Assembly (NCBI GenBank): GCA_938074605.1 | Contig: CALJEI010000010.1 | Coordinates: 25,531 to 89,530 of the forward strand | Direction: 5' to 3' | DNA from: an uncultured Ignisphaera sp. | GTDB lineage: Archaea; Thermoproteota; Thermoprotei_A; Sulfolobales; Ignisphaeraceae | Length of the DNA stretch: 64,000 bases | Shown: one piece after another, positions 27,392-36,857 of the stretch | Numbering within the stretch: the first letter of the stretch is position 1 | Layout of the letters: each line of letters opens with the position of its first letter | Translations under genes and position numbers: made by a program | The notes under the pieces: model-generated | The model's input: only the letters and a program-made list of their open reading frames with translations | Told to the model about the DNA's origin: nothing | Databases searched by the model: none

Positions 27392-28747
27392 TCATTTAAG
27401 ACGCCTTGACCTTACAACTTTTATCATTACATACAATATTATACCTATTTGAATAGCTACTGCAACAATAATAAGTATAAGTATACCTTGAATATCAATT
27501 TTATTAGAAACATGTGTTGTAAAGGTGGTATATTCATTTTGAAATATTATAGGGCTTTTATCAATAATTTCGCTCATACTTTGATCCATTCCTATATTCT
27601 CTGCTATACTACTGACTATGTTTTTTAGCAATGTTTTTATTTGGGTGGTATTATATCGATACACATCAATGTTGGATATCGATAACAATAGATTTTGCTG
27701 ATCTTTATTTTTATAGTTAAATATTATTTGAGAATTTAGTAAATTAGCGTCTTCTTTAGTGATAAGGTTAGTTATATTAGCATAAATCTTTAATACGTTA
27801 ATTATAAAATTCTGATTGATGATTGTAAAAAAGCTTGTTGGTAAATCGAGAAATTCCGCCAAATACATGCTACCTACATTTATATTTCTTGAAATCTCTT
27901 GAATATTTAGTAACAATGGTAAAATACATAGGTATGTTTGATATGCTTTTATGGGATCACTTATATCAATTCCTTGGATATTTAACTTTACAATAGATTC
28001 TTCTGCAGATATGTTTATGGACAAATCAATGCTCGTCTTCATAGGCGCTTCATCAATAACCTTACATAAACTGGTATTTGTATCAAATAATTTATTGAGA
28101 TACTGTATTTTGTTAATATAGATATCGTAGAAATAGAAAGACTCTCTGTAAATATTCCTTAATTGTTCAGCTAAATAGAATCCATCTATTTTCTTAATAT
28201 ATGTGTAATTCATATATAGAATCATTTTATTTAGCTCTTTCCCCAATGATAAAACTGTGTATGTTTTATTGTTTGTCATCAAACTTAAGGGTATTTTTAT
28301 TTCCTGTTTATGCCATTGAACCACTATATCATTTAAATCAATGTTAATATTCCCTTCAATACTTTCATTTATTTTATTAATTCCAAAGGTGTAGTTATTT
28401 AACAATAATATACTATCAATTTGATAGTATATTCTTTCACTACCAAGCATGTCAATTGATAATTTCATACTAATATTTAGCGGTGTTTTTAGCGAAAGAT
28501 TGAGAAGATACTGTATTTCACCATTCATTGGTCTCATTAATATTGTTAATTCATTAATGTTATGCGATATATTTGTGGCACCTATATAATACCATATAAC
28601 AGAATTTTTTGTTAAGTAAATTGCATTTTCTTGTTGTCCTTGTAATGACGTAACGCTAAATGTACTCAGTATTATCATAAATATCAGTAGCGCTTCTGGT
28701 ATGCTTAAAGTAGTATTGCTATCCAATTTTCTCATTTTACAACACAT
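27392..28747 (-). CDS. secreted, C-terminally membrane-anchored surface protein
   Basis: 451 aa with a hydrophobic N-terminal segment (residues 14-35, signal peptide-like), a long extracytoplasmic part rich in Asn/Ser/Thr with many N-glycosylation sequons, and a C-terminal membrane helix (about 423-445) followed by the basic tail KVVRSRRLK. The architecture is that of an archaeal cell-surface protein; no domain is recognised. It ends convergently, 31 bases after speE. Confidence 0.7.
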   Translation of the reverse strand: MCCKMRKLDSNTTLSIPEALLIFMIILSTFSVTSLQGQQENAIYLTKNSVIWYYIGATNISHNINELTILMRPMNGEIQYLLNLSLKTPLNISMKLSIDMLGSERIYYQIDSILLLNNYTFGINKINESIEGNINIDLNDIVVQWHKQEIKIPLSLMTNNKTYTVLSLGKELNKMILYMNYTYIKKIDGFYLAEQLRNIYRESFYFYDIYINKIQYLNKLFDTNTSLCKVIDEAPMKTSIDLSINISAEESIVKLNIQGIDISDPIKAYQTYLCILPLLLNIQEISRNINVGSMYLAEFLDLPTSFFTIINQNFIINVLKIYANITNLITKEDANLLNSQIIFNYKNKDQQNLLLSISNIDVYRYNTTQIKTLLKNIVSSIAENIGMDQSMSEIIDKSPIIFQNEYTTFTTHVSNKIDIQGILILIIVAVAIQIGIILYVMIKVVRSRRLK

Positions 28748-28873
28748 TGTAATGTATTGTAATATAGTAAAATATAGTGAATTTATAAATAATCTTGAAT
28801 CCTACGATAATTAATTATTTATTTGAATTGAAAGAATAACTTTATATCATTTTAATTGTACTTTTTAAATATA
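28748..28873. other. AT-rich intergenic spacer
   Basis: Contains nothing I can identify apart from the likely promoter region of the surface protein gene. Confidence 0.5.
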
Positions 28874-29505
28874 TTACTTTAATAATCTATCTAGCAATTT
28901 CGCAAGAAGTCTTACATTGCATGTATCCACTATAATATCTGCGTACTCTTTTAAAATTTATTTGCATAAAAATGCTATCACTATACCACATACTTCAAAT
29001 AAGCCAATATCATTGATATTATCTCCTACACACATAATCCTCTCTATATCTACACTTATTTTACTTAAAATCTATTAGTACCCTCCTCTTATCCATATAG
29101 TCAGGATACTTACAAGCAAGTCCAGTAAGTCCACCCCCATTAATTTGAAGTCCATACATGAATATTCGTTAAAACCTAGTTCATTAATTATTCTTTCACA
29201 TAGATAATCAAATCCCCAAGACTGCTATAAACATTGTTTTTCCTCTATGTTTTCTATTAAATTAATAATTTCTTCCACACCACTTCACCATGAAATCACC
29301 CTAAGAATTTTTAATAGTATCTAATTGTAACCCTTTCCACATACCTACTTCTAACGCAATCCATTCATCATATGTTATAATACCGTTTAAAAAGAGCTCC
29401 ACATAGCTTCTTATTCTATAAATGTTAACACTATGTGAATAAATTACCATGAATTTCTCATAGGAGTTGGTATGTCATCAACATCAAATGTCACTATATT
29501 TATAT
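28874..29505 (-). pseudogene. decayed HAD-superfamily phosphatase (phosphoserine phosphatase-like)
   Basis: No intact frame, but family motifs survive on the minus strand in several frames. Near 29500 VTFDVDD resembles HAD motif I (DxD). Around 29200 GFDYLCERIINELGF continues the cap region. At 28910-29045 RIMCVGDNINDIGLFEVCGIVIAF is a clear motif IV (GDxxND), followed by an in-frame TAA and then ILKEYADIIVDTCNVRLLAKLL, the normal C-terminal continuation. At least two stops and several frameshifts separate the pieces. In a MAG, read errors could mimic this, but the number of lesions points to real decay. Confidence 0.6.
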
Positions 29506-29736
29506 ATTCCTTCACTCCTCTATAAATAACTTTACATTTTGACCTCTATCTTTAATTTTATCCTATGCTTTATAATGATATATGTGAATTAGTCAATAAT
29601 ATTATATTGGACATGAATACACATATAAACAATACGTGAAATATAGATAATGTGGTCCGTGACTAAATTTAAATAGTATGTTTCTATCATATTATATTGT
29701 ATTTATAGGGTCTGCTCTATAATATTTTCTTATTAG
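29506..29736. other. gene-free spacer upstream of the HAD remnant
   Basis: AT-rich, no frame or RNA seen. Confidence 0.45.
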
Positions 29737-30072
29737 CTATCCGTATCTTTGTTGTCTATCTTTTTTAATTCCATCTAAGATTCTCTTCATCTCCTCTCTA
29801 ACCATAAACTCTATATCCTTTGTATGAACTCTTATAAGATGTAGATATAGTCCTCGTTTAGTAAAAGGTCCTTTGCTACACAGATTACACCATAGCCCAC
29901 CATTTCTCTTAACTAATGTCAGAGCAATTCTCTCCATAGATCTGTCAACAAGGTCTGCGATAGATGGTGCAACAAGGTCTTCTATCTCATATCTTTGATT
30001 TAATGAGGAGGCCTTCCTAGCAGTATATTCAATTATTTTCTTGAGGGCTATCTCCTGCCTCATAACAGCCAT
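29737..30072 (-). CDS. small C2H2 zinc-finger protein
   Basis: 111 aa. A single finger CNLCSKGPFTKRGLYLHLIRVH lies at about residues 62-83 with C-x2-C and H-x4-H spacing; helices on both sides are charged. Such one-finger proteins are common in Crenarchaeota and are likely to bind nucleic acid, but their roles are mostly unknown. ATG at 30072. Confidence 0.8.
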   Translation of the reverse strand: MAVMRQEIALKKIIEYTARKASSLNQRYEIEDLVAPSIADLVDRSMERIALTLVKRNGGLWCNLCSKGPFTKRGLYLHLIRVHTKDIEFMVREEMKRILDGIKKDRQQRYG

Positions 30073-30140
30073 ACACCACCTATAACATTAATTACTATAT
30101 TTTGAATTTAAGCAGTAAGACATATTACATTTCTACTATT

Positions 30141-30497
30141 TTAACACTCCTCAATACTATTTACTATTTTATGTAAAACCTCCTGTAATTTGCTTTTAAA
30201 CTGAGTTAAAATGTGATATGATGTATATAGTCTTAAACTTACATATTGGCAAGCTCCTTTTGACCGTATACATAGTATCTCAATTTCTGCTCTATTAAAA
30301 TATACAAAATTCTCAAGCTTCAATGGTTTAACCAATATCTCAATATCATCTATAGCTACTCTATGGATAACGTTTTGAGGATCTATATAACCCATATTAC
30401 AAGGATATAAATCTACCAAAATTAATATTTCATCATCTTCCACTTTAACAATTGTGACCTTCCTAAATTTATCGAAATAGTGTTCTTCTATATACAT
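30141..30497 (-). CDS. uncharacterised protein, 118 aa
   Basis: Mostly beta-type N-terminal two thirds (KVTIVKVEDDEILILVDLYPC) and a helical C-terminus. No motif recognised. Located between two small zinc-protein genes on the same strand with 16 bases to the upstream one, so probably co-transcribed with it. Confidence 0.65.
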   Translation of the reverse strand: MYIEEHYFDKFRKVTIVKVEDDEILILVDLYPCNMGYIDPQNVIHRVAIDDIEILVKPLKLENFVYFNRAEIEILCIRSKGACQYVSLRLYTSYHILTQFKSKLQEVLHKIVNSIEEC

Positions 30498-30513
30498 AAG
30501 TATCTACAGCTAA

Positions 30514-30738
30514 TTAGGTTACTTGAATGAATAGCTGTAACTCTCCATTACAATATGGACAGCGCATATATAGTCTTCTCGCATCAGCTACACAAAAATA
30601 TGCACCATATTTTTGACCACACTTAGGACAATGATATACAATATCATCACTTAAATACATCTTTTTAGCACATATTCTACACTTAACCTCATACCATCCC
30701 TTGTGACCTGAAGAGTTACATCCTCTAGGCTTCAACAT
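30514..30738 (-). CDS. small double zinc-ribbon protein
   Basis: 74 aa with CRIC, CPKC, C and CPYC knuckles: two tandem zinc ribbons in KCRICAKKMYLSDDIVYHCPKCGQKYGAYFC and MRCPYCNGEL. Typical of small archaeal nucleic-acid- or protein-binding zinc proteins. First gene of a short minus-strand group that includes the 118-aa and C2H2 genes. Confidence 0.75.
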   Translation of the reverse strand: MLKPRGCNSSGHKGWYEVKCRICAKKMYLSDDIVYHCPKCGQKYGAYFCVADARRLYMRCPYCNGELQLFIQVT

Positions 30739-30873
30739 TATTTATCTCCCACTAGCATTTCTAATTCACTAACCAACAAGGATAGTGAATACTTGTTTAT
30801 CCTTATAAGCATTTATTAAACACATTTCTCGAAAAATAGTTATTAGCCTACACCTAAAAGGAGGCAATAACTG

Positions 30874-31587
30874 ATGACAATATCAATAATTGCTGTAGCT
30901 GATATTCATGCTCCATACTATCTACCTCTCTTTAGCGCGTCCATTAATAGTCTACTGAATAAAGAATTCGATATAATAATTTTAGCTGGTGATATAGTTG
31001 ATCATGGCAATATAAACATGGTCAAGCCTGTTATCGATATATTGATTAAGTTCATGAAAAGAATGGGTACTGAAATTCCTATATTGGCTATATTTGGAAA
31101 CGAAGAATATATAGGTCTCGAAGAGAGATTTAAAGGCATGTATCCAGAAATAAAATGGCTTAACGATGAGTATGTTACATTAAATGTAAAGAATATTAAC
31201 CTTTGTGTCGTTGGTAGTAGGGGTATACTCAAGAGACCAACATCATGGCAACGCCGTAACATACCTAATGTAGAGAATTTATATGAGATGCGATTAAATA
31301 AAATAAAAAATATGCTTAGAGAATGTAATAAGCAAGACATTTCAATTCTAGCGACTCACTATGCTACAACATATGCGACCTTATATGGTGAAAATACTAA
31401 AATATATAACTATCTAGGGTATCCAATAATTGAGTCGCTTTCTGTAGATATGCGTCCTAGACTCTCCCTACATGGCCATGCACATAACGCTTCTAAGCTT
31501 TATGCAAATGTAAATGGTGTTGATATATATAATGTTTCTCTTGTAGCCAGAAAAAGTGTAACAGTAATAGACATCAACATAGTGTAG
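30874..31587 (+). CDS. calcineurin-like metallophosphoesterase
   Basis: 237 aa. Metal-binding motifs in order: VADIHAPY (D-x-H), LAGDIVDHGN (GDxxDxG), FGNEEY (GNxE, replacing the usual GNHD/E), LATHYATTY, and LHGHAHN (GHxH). The GNEE variant is typical of one archaeal subgroup. Substrate unknown (phosphodiester or protein phosphate). ATG at 30874 preceded by AAAGGAGGCAATAACTG, a strong ribosome-binding site. Confidence 0.88.
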   Translation: MTISIIAVADIHAPYYLPLFSASINSLLNKEFDIIILAGDIVDHGNINMVKPVIDILIKFMKRMGTEIPILAIFGNEEYIGLEERFKGMYPEIKWLNDEYVTLNVKNINLCVVGSRGILKRPTSWQRRNIPNVENLYEMRLNKIKNMLRECNKQDISILATHYATTYATLYGENTKIYNYLGYPIIESLSVDMRPRLSLHGHAHNASKLYANVNGVDIYNVSLVARKSVTVIDINIV

Positions 31588-31599
31588 TTTACTTACTAG

Positions 31600-32415
31600 C
31601 TAGTAACCTTTTATTATAACCATATATAGTGAGGCGAATATTATATATGGCATAATATGTATTCTATTTATATTCTTTTTTCTGTATTCTATATCCCTTT
31701 TCAATATATCTGTTATAGATATAGACTTATAGTCGGCTGACCCTATAGATTTCTCCTCTAATGAAATTAATAGGAAGAGTCTAGATAATATTGAATTAAT
31801 ATCATTTAGGCTTCTTGCAATATCCTCAACAATATTTAATACATTGAGAACTTTTTGCATATTTGCAAATGCTTCAAATCTTAATGAAATTCTAGACAAA
31901 ATCTGAAATACATCGCTAAGCTTCATATTCTCTACAATTATTTTTCTCTCTGCTATTTCCGTTCTATCAAGAAGAGTTGCTATCTCTCCCCCAAAGTTTT
32001 TTAATGTTTTAATGAATAATAGAGTTTCATTAGTGTTATTTAGTGACATAGCTCTATATAGATGTCTAATAGATTCATGAAAATCAAGATGTTGTAATTT
32101 CACTATATAGTTTACATATAGAGACATAGTGGATGCCATACTTACTTCAATCATGGCATTGGAACCAACATTTTTAAGGCTCAGCTGCAGGCCTTGTACT
32201 AATGATTCACCTAAATTAAGGTCATTGACTCCTCTTAGACCCTTTTTGAATTCCTCAATATATTTTCTAACATTTGAATCAATTCCAAGTATGGAAGACA
32301 TTGCTGTAAGAGTACAAGTTTCAAAATCGTTAAATTGACTGAATCGATGTGGTGCTGCTATTTTGGGATAGCTACTACATGCATAGAATAGAGCTTTAAT
32401 GACATTAAAATCCAA
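31600..32415 (-). CDS. divergent CitG-like (triphosphoribosyl-dephospho-CoA synthase family) protein
   Basis: 271 aa. The N-terminal ALFYACSSYPKIAAPHRFSQFNDFETCTL resembles the CitG/MdcB opening (xxCxxxxPKPGNVxRxxDFxDxxF), and later NDLNLGES and the NNTNETLLFIKTLKNFGGE block sit where the family has its NTN-G and DT-I-RK-G motifs. Several usual residues are missing (PKPG is PKIA), so activity is doubtful. Archaeal homologues occur without citrate lyase, and none is present here. Family assignment is from pattern only. Confidence 0.5.
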   Translation of the reverse strand: MDFNVIKALFYACSSYPKIAAPHRFSQFNDFETCTLTAMSSILGIDSNVRKYIEEFKKGLRGVNDLNLGESLVQGLQLSLKNVGSNAMIEVSMASTMSLYVNYIVKLQHLDFHESIRHLYRAMSLNNTNETLLFIKTLKNFGGEIATLLDRTEIAERKIIVENMKLSDVFQILSRISLRFEAFANMQKVLNVLNIVEDIARSLNDINSILSRLFLLISLEEKSIGSADYKSISITDILKRDIEYRKKNINRIHIMPYIIFASLYMVIIKGY

Positions 32416-32720
32416 TATTTTACACCACGTGGATAATATTTTGAAAACTAGGATAAATTTCTACATCTAAAAACTCTGCTCTTAAAGATAGAAATACAGA
32501 AATGAAGTCTGATAAATACTACATTCCTTATAATAGTTCTAGAAAAGTTTGAGAGACCGATATTATCATAATAATAGATATTAACACCAATAGCTTGCTA
32601 ATCGTCCATTTAAGGATGAACAAGTATTACCGGCTTCTACCAAAAATCTGTAAGCTTCTAATAGAAGAATTCTTGGAGATACTATTTACTTTAGGCAAAT
32701 TAAAGAGCTTTAAAATGCTT
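32416..32720. other. AT-rich spacer without a gene
   Basis: Nothing recognisable on either strand. Confidence 0.45.
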
Positions 32721-32759
32721 AGAAAAATGTAATTTGGATAGAGGAAATAATATGAAATT

Positions 32760-33045
32760 ACATAAGTAGATAGAAAGAACCAAGTGAGAGTATTTTAGTT
32801 GAGACTCTAAGTATATTGTTCAAGATGATGATAAGAGCTTTAAGACTATACATAACAAAGTATTGCAACAGTAATCATGAGAATATACTACATACTATAG
32901 GTGTAAATTATATATCTTTAAGTTCTATACATTATGTAGTAGCATATTACAAAATAGATGTGATGCTAAAATCTAGCCTAGCTGAAATTGGAAATATAAC
33001 ATTAAAACAATGAACACTGGAGTAGCTCGTTCTTTAAAATAGGGG
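32760..33045 (+). pseudogene. possible Rpp14/Pop5 (RNase P protein) remnant
   Basis: A 65-codon frame starting at 32816 reads RALRLYITKYCNSNHENIL...YKIDVMLKSSLAEIGNIT, which parallels the middle of archaeal Pop5 (lysine/leucine helix, LYG-x-x-GS turn, beta hairpin, then a helix ending in ALA-I). After a one-base shift the reading IKTMNTGVARSLK could be the family's VSGT-R-hxxh tail. Upstream an N-terminal piece MKLHK is followed by a stop. The similarity is by eye and may be fortuitous. Confidence 0.3.
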
Positions 33046-33148
33046 AAGAAGTTAGATATTAAACCTATTCTAAAAGACTTAATGGTTATAATTACCCCAT
33101 GTATTACTATACTACTGATATAGCTTTATTAAACTATGCCGTGAGATT

Positions 33149-33763
33149 ATGGTTTCACCATCACAATATTTTAAGATACTATACATCATTTTTATACTAA
33201 CATTTTTATTGTATGGTATACTCCTAATAGGATTTAATCTTATAGTAATGATGATGGCGATAATATTTTCTTGTATATTGATAAATCATAAAAATGTTTG
33301 CCGTGTTGTATATTTTCGTCATTTAGATACCATAGCTATAGATTTGTGTGGATGTCTGTTGCCACTCATAGCTTCATTAATTATAGCTCTCAGTAGTAGA
33401 ATTGATGCAATTTTATTTGTAATTTTCTTATCACTTTCAGTAATGATAGCCTCTATAAATACAGTGCTATCAAGTAAATCTATTATCGTTAATGTATTTA
33501 GGTACTCAATATCACTATTTCTACTATCATTGACTCTTTTTAGATCATACGATTGCTACTTCTACGTCCTTCCCCTGGTGTCCGCAATAGGTATTATACT
33601 AGGTTCTGATATCCTACCCTATATCTTTATGCGTCCTATATTGAAGGATTCAAAGAAGATTCTTGTTATAGGTGGAGCAAAATCTTTGGATGCCATAAAT
33701 ATTTCTACAATCTTAACTATGATTATGATAGCCATATATATTATTTTTAGCAAAATATTGTAA
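33149..33763 (+). CDS. DUF1614-like polytopic membrane protein
   Basis: 204 aa with about six hydrophobic helices. The C-terminal GSDILPYIF...ILVIGGAKSLDAINISTILTMI matches the conserved GGAG-x-x-D-GI end of the archaeal/bacterial DUF1614 membrane family (function unknown). GTG or ATG start near 33149. Followed 45 bases later by the ligase gene, which has its own TATA box. Confidence 0.62.
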   Translation: MVSPSQYFKILYIIFILTFLLYGILLIGFNLIVMMMAIIFSCILINHKNVCRVVYFRHLDTIAIDLCGCLLPLIASLIIALSSRIDAILFVIFLSLSVMIASINTVLSSKSIIVNVFRYSISLFLLSLTLFRSYDCYFYVLPLVSAIGIILGSDILPYIFMRPILKDSKKILVIGGAKSLDAINISTILTMIMIAIYIIFSKIL

Positions 33764-33768
33764 AAGCC

Positions 33769-33777
33769 TTATAAATA
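33769..33777 (+). promoter_or_regulatory. TATA box for the RimK-type ligase gene
   Basis: TTATAAATA; initiation about 25 bases downstream falls at 33798-33803, so translation from ATG 33808 would be nearly leaderless, as is common in Crenarchaeota. It argues against the TTG at 33781 as start. Confidence 0.5.
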
Positions 33778-33807
33778 ATTTTGCAGCACTATTTAATTAA
33801 TCATCAT

Positions 33808-34716
33808 ATGGTGACGATTGTGAAGATAGCCATTGTTGCAGATAAACCAGTGCCTCCTTGGAGTATAAGACAAATAATGTTGGCACTCGAAGAACTTGGA
33901 GCCTCATCTATGTATCTGAGACCATCTAGCATAACATCTATTATAGGTGAAAACAATTTTTATGTGGTGTATTCAAATACACTAAAACCCTTTGAAGCTG
34001 ATGCTGTTATCTTAAGAGATTTAGGTGTAGCTACAACTATAGAGATTTTTCTTAGAAGGATAGATATTTTCAAACATATAGAGGAATTAAGTATCCCTGT
34101 GATAAATCCTGTCAATTCATATATGATTGCTAGAGATAAATATCTTAGTCTTCTTCTTCTATCAAAGGCAGGTATACCTATTCCTAAAACTGCAATAGTA
34201 GAGGACTTCTATTCTGCTACAAAACTTGCAGAAAGCTGGAGAAAAGTTGTTGTAAAACCATTAATAGGCAGTATGGGATTTGGTATAATTAGAGCTGAAA
34301 GTGCTGATACAGTATACAACGTAGCAAGGACATTATCACAGTTACACCAGCCTATATACATTCAAGAGTATATAGAAAAGCCTGGAAGAGATATCAGAGT
34401 GCTTATAATAGGCGATGAAATTGTTGCTGCATATTACCGTGTTCAACAGAATATTGAAAACTGGAAAACAAATGTGGCCCAAGGAGCGCGTGTTGATATC
34501 ATAGAAAAATTAGATAGCGAACTTGAATCTCTTGCCTTTAAAATTTTAAAAATATTGAATTTGTATTATGCAGGTATAGATGTTGCAGAAACGAAGAATG
34601 GATATGTTGTGTTTGAAGTGAATGCTTCACCACAATGGAGAGGAATACAGAGGGCAACAGGTATAAATCCAGCTAAAAAATTAGCTAAACATGTTATATC
34701 ATTAATAAGACAATAA
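33808..34716 (+). CDS. RimK-type ATP-grasp ligase
   Basis: ATP-grasp enzyme that adds amino acids (often glutamate) to a carboxyl group; relatives include LysX, MptN, CofF and RimK. Domain order: N-terminal substrate domain (residues 1-100), ATP-grasp with VVKPLIGSMGFGI (phosphate loop), YIQEYIEKPGRDIRVLIIGDEIVAAYYR, and the metal-binding C-terminal YAGIDVAETKNGYVVFEVNASPQWRGIQ. About 302 aa from ATG 33808. Substrate cannot be told from sequence; neighbours give no hint. Confidence 0.85.
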   Translation: MVTIVKIAIVADKPVPPWSIRQIMLALEELGASSMYLRPSSITSIIGENNFYVVYSNTLKPFEADAVILRDLGVATTIEIFLRRIDIFKHIEELSIPVINPVNSYMIARDKYLSLLLLSKAGIPIPKTAIVEDFYSATKLAESWRKVVVKPLIGSMGFGIIRAESADTVYNVARTLSQLHQPIYIQEYIEKPGRDIRVLIIGDEIVAAYYRVQQNIENWKTNVAQGARVDIIEKLDSELESLAFKILKILNLYYAGIDVAETKNGYVVFEVNASPQWRGIQRATGINPAKKLAKHVISLIRQ

Positions 34717-34730
34717 ATAAAAATATGTCA

Positions 34731-34790
34731 TTTTTATGATGATTATGCAAACCAGCTGAATGGTGATGAAGAGCTCTCGCACTGATTTTA
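34731..34790 (+). ncRNA. C/D-box sRNA
   Basis: Box C ATGATGA 34736-34742, 13-nt guide, box D' CTGA 34756-34759, 3-nt spacer, box C' GTGATGA 34763-34769, 12-nt guide, box D CTGA 34782-34785, then a T-rich tail. The second guide AGAGCTCTCGCA has eight contiguous bases in common with the 23S complement at 48545-48552, a possible but unproven target. Lies just after the RimK-type ligase stop. Confidence 0.8.
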
Positions 34791-34806
34791 TCTCATTATA
34801 AAAATG

Positions 34807-36042
34807 TTACATATTGATGTGAAACTCAAATCCACTCTTTTGCAAATCATTTATAATGCTATTTACCGCTTCTCTAGATGGAATCTCTAGTAATATTTCT
34901 ATATATGTATATAGGAGTGGAATCCTTTCACCAAATCTTTCATGCCTTATGTCTACTATATTACATCTATGTTTAGCTATAACCTCTGTTATTCTATATA
35001 GTGTACCGGGCGTGTCTGGCACATACCCATAAATCTTTACCATTTTCCCATGCTTCAATAATCCTCTAATTATAACTCTGTATATGGATGTTAGATCAGC
35101 ATTTCCACCTGTAAGTATTGCTACAACATTTTTATTCTCAATACCCTGAATCTTGCCGCTAATTAATGCTGCTAAAGTAGATGCACCTGCTCCCTCAACC
35201 AAAGTCTTTGCCCTTTCAAGAAGTAAATACATTGAGTGGGCAATTTCATCTTCATCTACTGTCACTATCTCATCAATGGTACTTGAAATTATTTTAAAAG
35301 TAATTTCTCCAACCCTCTTTACAATAAGGCTGTCAGCAAGTGATGGTCTAGCATCTACTTGGACTATCTTTTTCATTTCAATAGATTTTTTCATTTTTGG
35401 TGCAACAGAGGGTTCAACACCAATAATTTTTGTATTCGGTCTAACGATTTTCAAAACACTTATAATGCCTGATGCCAGCCCTCCACCACCAATAGGCACA
35501 ACAACTACATCTATGTTCTCTAACTGTTTTAGTAATTCCCAGGCTATAGTTGCCTGGCCTGCAATAATGTCTATATCATTAAATGGGTGTATATAGGTAT
35601 AATGCTTTTCATTGGCTATATTTAATGCAAGGGACTCTGCCTCATCAAATATATTTCCGTGCAATATCACTTCTGCTCCATATCCAATAGTAGCTTCTAT
35701 TTTTGAGATGGGTGTAGTAATAGGCATTACTATAACACTTCTAAGTCCAAATATTTTAGCGGCAAATGCTACTCCTTGGGCATGATTGCCTGCTGATGCT
35801 GCAACTATCCCTTTTGTTCCTTCACTATATACGTTATGGGTTTTGAAAAGAGCTCCTCTAACTTTAAATGAACCTGTTTTTTGTAGATTTTCATATTTTA
35901 AATATACTCTACATCCACTCATTTTAGAGAATGTTATGCTTACGTCTAGTGGAGTTGTATGTATATAGTTTCTAATTACCTCTAAAGCTACTTTACTTCT
36001 ATTATATACCTCTTCCATTAACCTCCGTACATCTGATGCCAT
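34807..36042 (-). CDS. ilvA: threonine ammonia-lyase (threonine dehydratase)
   Basis: PLP enzyme converting threonine to 2-oxobutanoate, the first step of isoleucine synthesis or of threonine breakdown. KTGSFKVRGA carries the PLP lysine (about residue 58), AASAGNHAQGVAFAA and VPIGGGGLASGI (phosphate-cupping tetraglycine) follow; residues about 325-411 form a C-terminal ACT domain (VYGYVPDTPGTLYRITEVIAKHRCNIVDIRHER), the usual regulatory site. 411 aa is normal. Serine is a possible alternative substrate. Confidence 0.93.
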   Translation of the reverse strand: MASDVRRLMEEVYNRSKVALEVIRNYIHTTPLDVSITFSKMSGCRVYLKYENLQKTGSFKVRGALFKTHNVYSEGTKGIVAASAGNHAQGVAFAAKIFGLRSVIVMPITTPISKIEATIGYGAEVILHGNIFDEAESLALNIANEKHYTYIHPFNDIDIIAGQATIAWELLKQLENIDVVVVPIGGGGLASGIISVLKIVRPNTKIIGVEPSVAPKMKKSIEMKKIVQVDARPSLADSLIVKRVGEITFKIISSTIDEIVTVDEDEIAHSMYLLLERAKTLVEGAGASTLAALISGKIQGIENKNVVAILTGGNADLTSIYRVIIRGLLKHGKMVKIYGYVPDTPGTLYRITEVIAKHRCNIVDIRHERFGERIPLLYTYIEILLEIPSREAVNSIINDLQKSGFEFHINM

Positions 36043-36068
36043 TATTTTTATTGCACCATTAGCTACTC

Positions 36069-36386
36069 CTAACGCTCCTCCTCAATGAATATTATATTCT
36101 CTGGTTTAAATCCAAATTCCTCTGTAAGTATTTTTTTAAGTCTTGACCTATGATCTCCTTGGATCTCAATTTTACCATTCTTTATTGTTCCACCTGCAGC
36201 AAGTTTTGTCTTAAGATATGATGCAAGCCTCTTTAAATCAAATGCTTTTTCGTCTATTCCTTCTACTACAGTTACCGTCTTACCCATTTTTCTATGCTCA
36301 AGCTTTATTTTAATGACCTGTGACTCTACTTCTAGCTGTGTACATAGCTCTGGAGGGAGACCCACACATAGATTTTCTGATTTCAT
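36069..36386 (-). CDS. translation initiation factor aIF1 (SUI1)
   Basis: 105 aa. [50 protein letters not shown] is the complete SUI1 fold with the conserved TxxxG and QGDHR segments. Binds the small ribosomal subunit near the P site to proofread start-codon choice. Its gene start lies 77 bases from rpoP on the opposite strand, a divergent promoter region. Confidence 0.95.
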   Translation of the reverse strand: MKSENLCVGLPPELCTQLEVESQVIKIKLEHRKMGKTVTVVEGIDEKAFDLKRLASYLKTKLAAGGTIKNGKIEIQGDHRSRLKKILTEEFGFKPENIIFIEEER

Positions 36387-36463
36387 TGATTTGCATGCCC
36401 AACTAACAATTTAGGTCTAGAGCTTAAAAACCTGCTTCAAAATATAAGCCTTTAGTGTTAAAG

Positions 36464-36610
36464 ATGCCTAAATATATATGCTTAAAATGTGGCAAGGAGT
36501 TTGACGAATCTCAACTTGCTGTAATGATGGCTATTAGATGTCCATACTGTGGCTATAGGGTTATAGTTAAAAGTAGGAGTGGTGAAATTAAAATCCTTCG
36601 CGCAATATAG
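36464..36610 (+). CDS. rpoP: DNA-directed RNA polymerase subunit P (Rpo12)
   Basis: 48 residues from ATG 36464: MPKYICLKCGKEFDESQL, then MAIRCPYCGYRVIVKSRSG and the basic end IKILRAI. C6/C9 and C26/C29 form the Rpb12-type zinc ribbon and the C-terminal basic tail is conserved. Essential assembly subunit of archaeal RNA polymerase. Too short for most gene finders but unmistakable. Confidence 0.93.
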   Translation: MPKYICLKCGKEFDESQLAVMMAIRCPYCGYRVIVKSRSGEIKILRAI

Positions 36611-36857
36611 CTTTCGACTATAGTATTGGTGATGAAGTAGCCCTCACCAAACTGTTTTAAATTCAATATTAACACTAATTACTAGCCTTTATTAGTTAAT
36701 ACCATACTATTCCCACAATAAAATTATAGTCTTCCTTCATATTTTAAAACAAAAATATCTTTAAGCTAAATGAAGATATAAATAAAGTGCGAGGAAATAA
36801 AGTGAAATAGTAAACAGATATTGACCAATATAAACCAATGCAAGAGTGTATTTACTT

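Noticed and set aside
36620..36660. Half C/D-box pattern (GGTGATGA with a guide-like stretch) after rpoP
   Set aside because: No CTGA box follows at a usable distance (only CTGT) and no second box pair exists.
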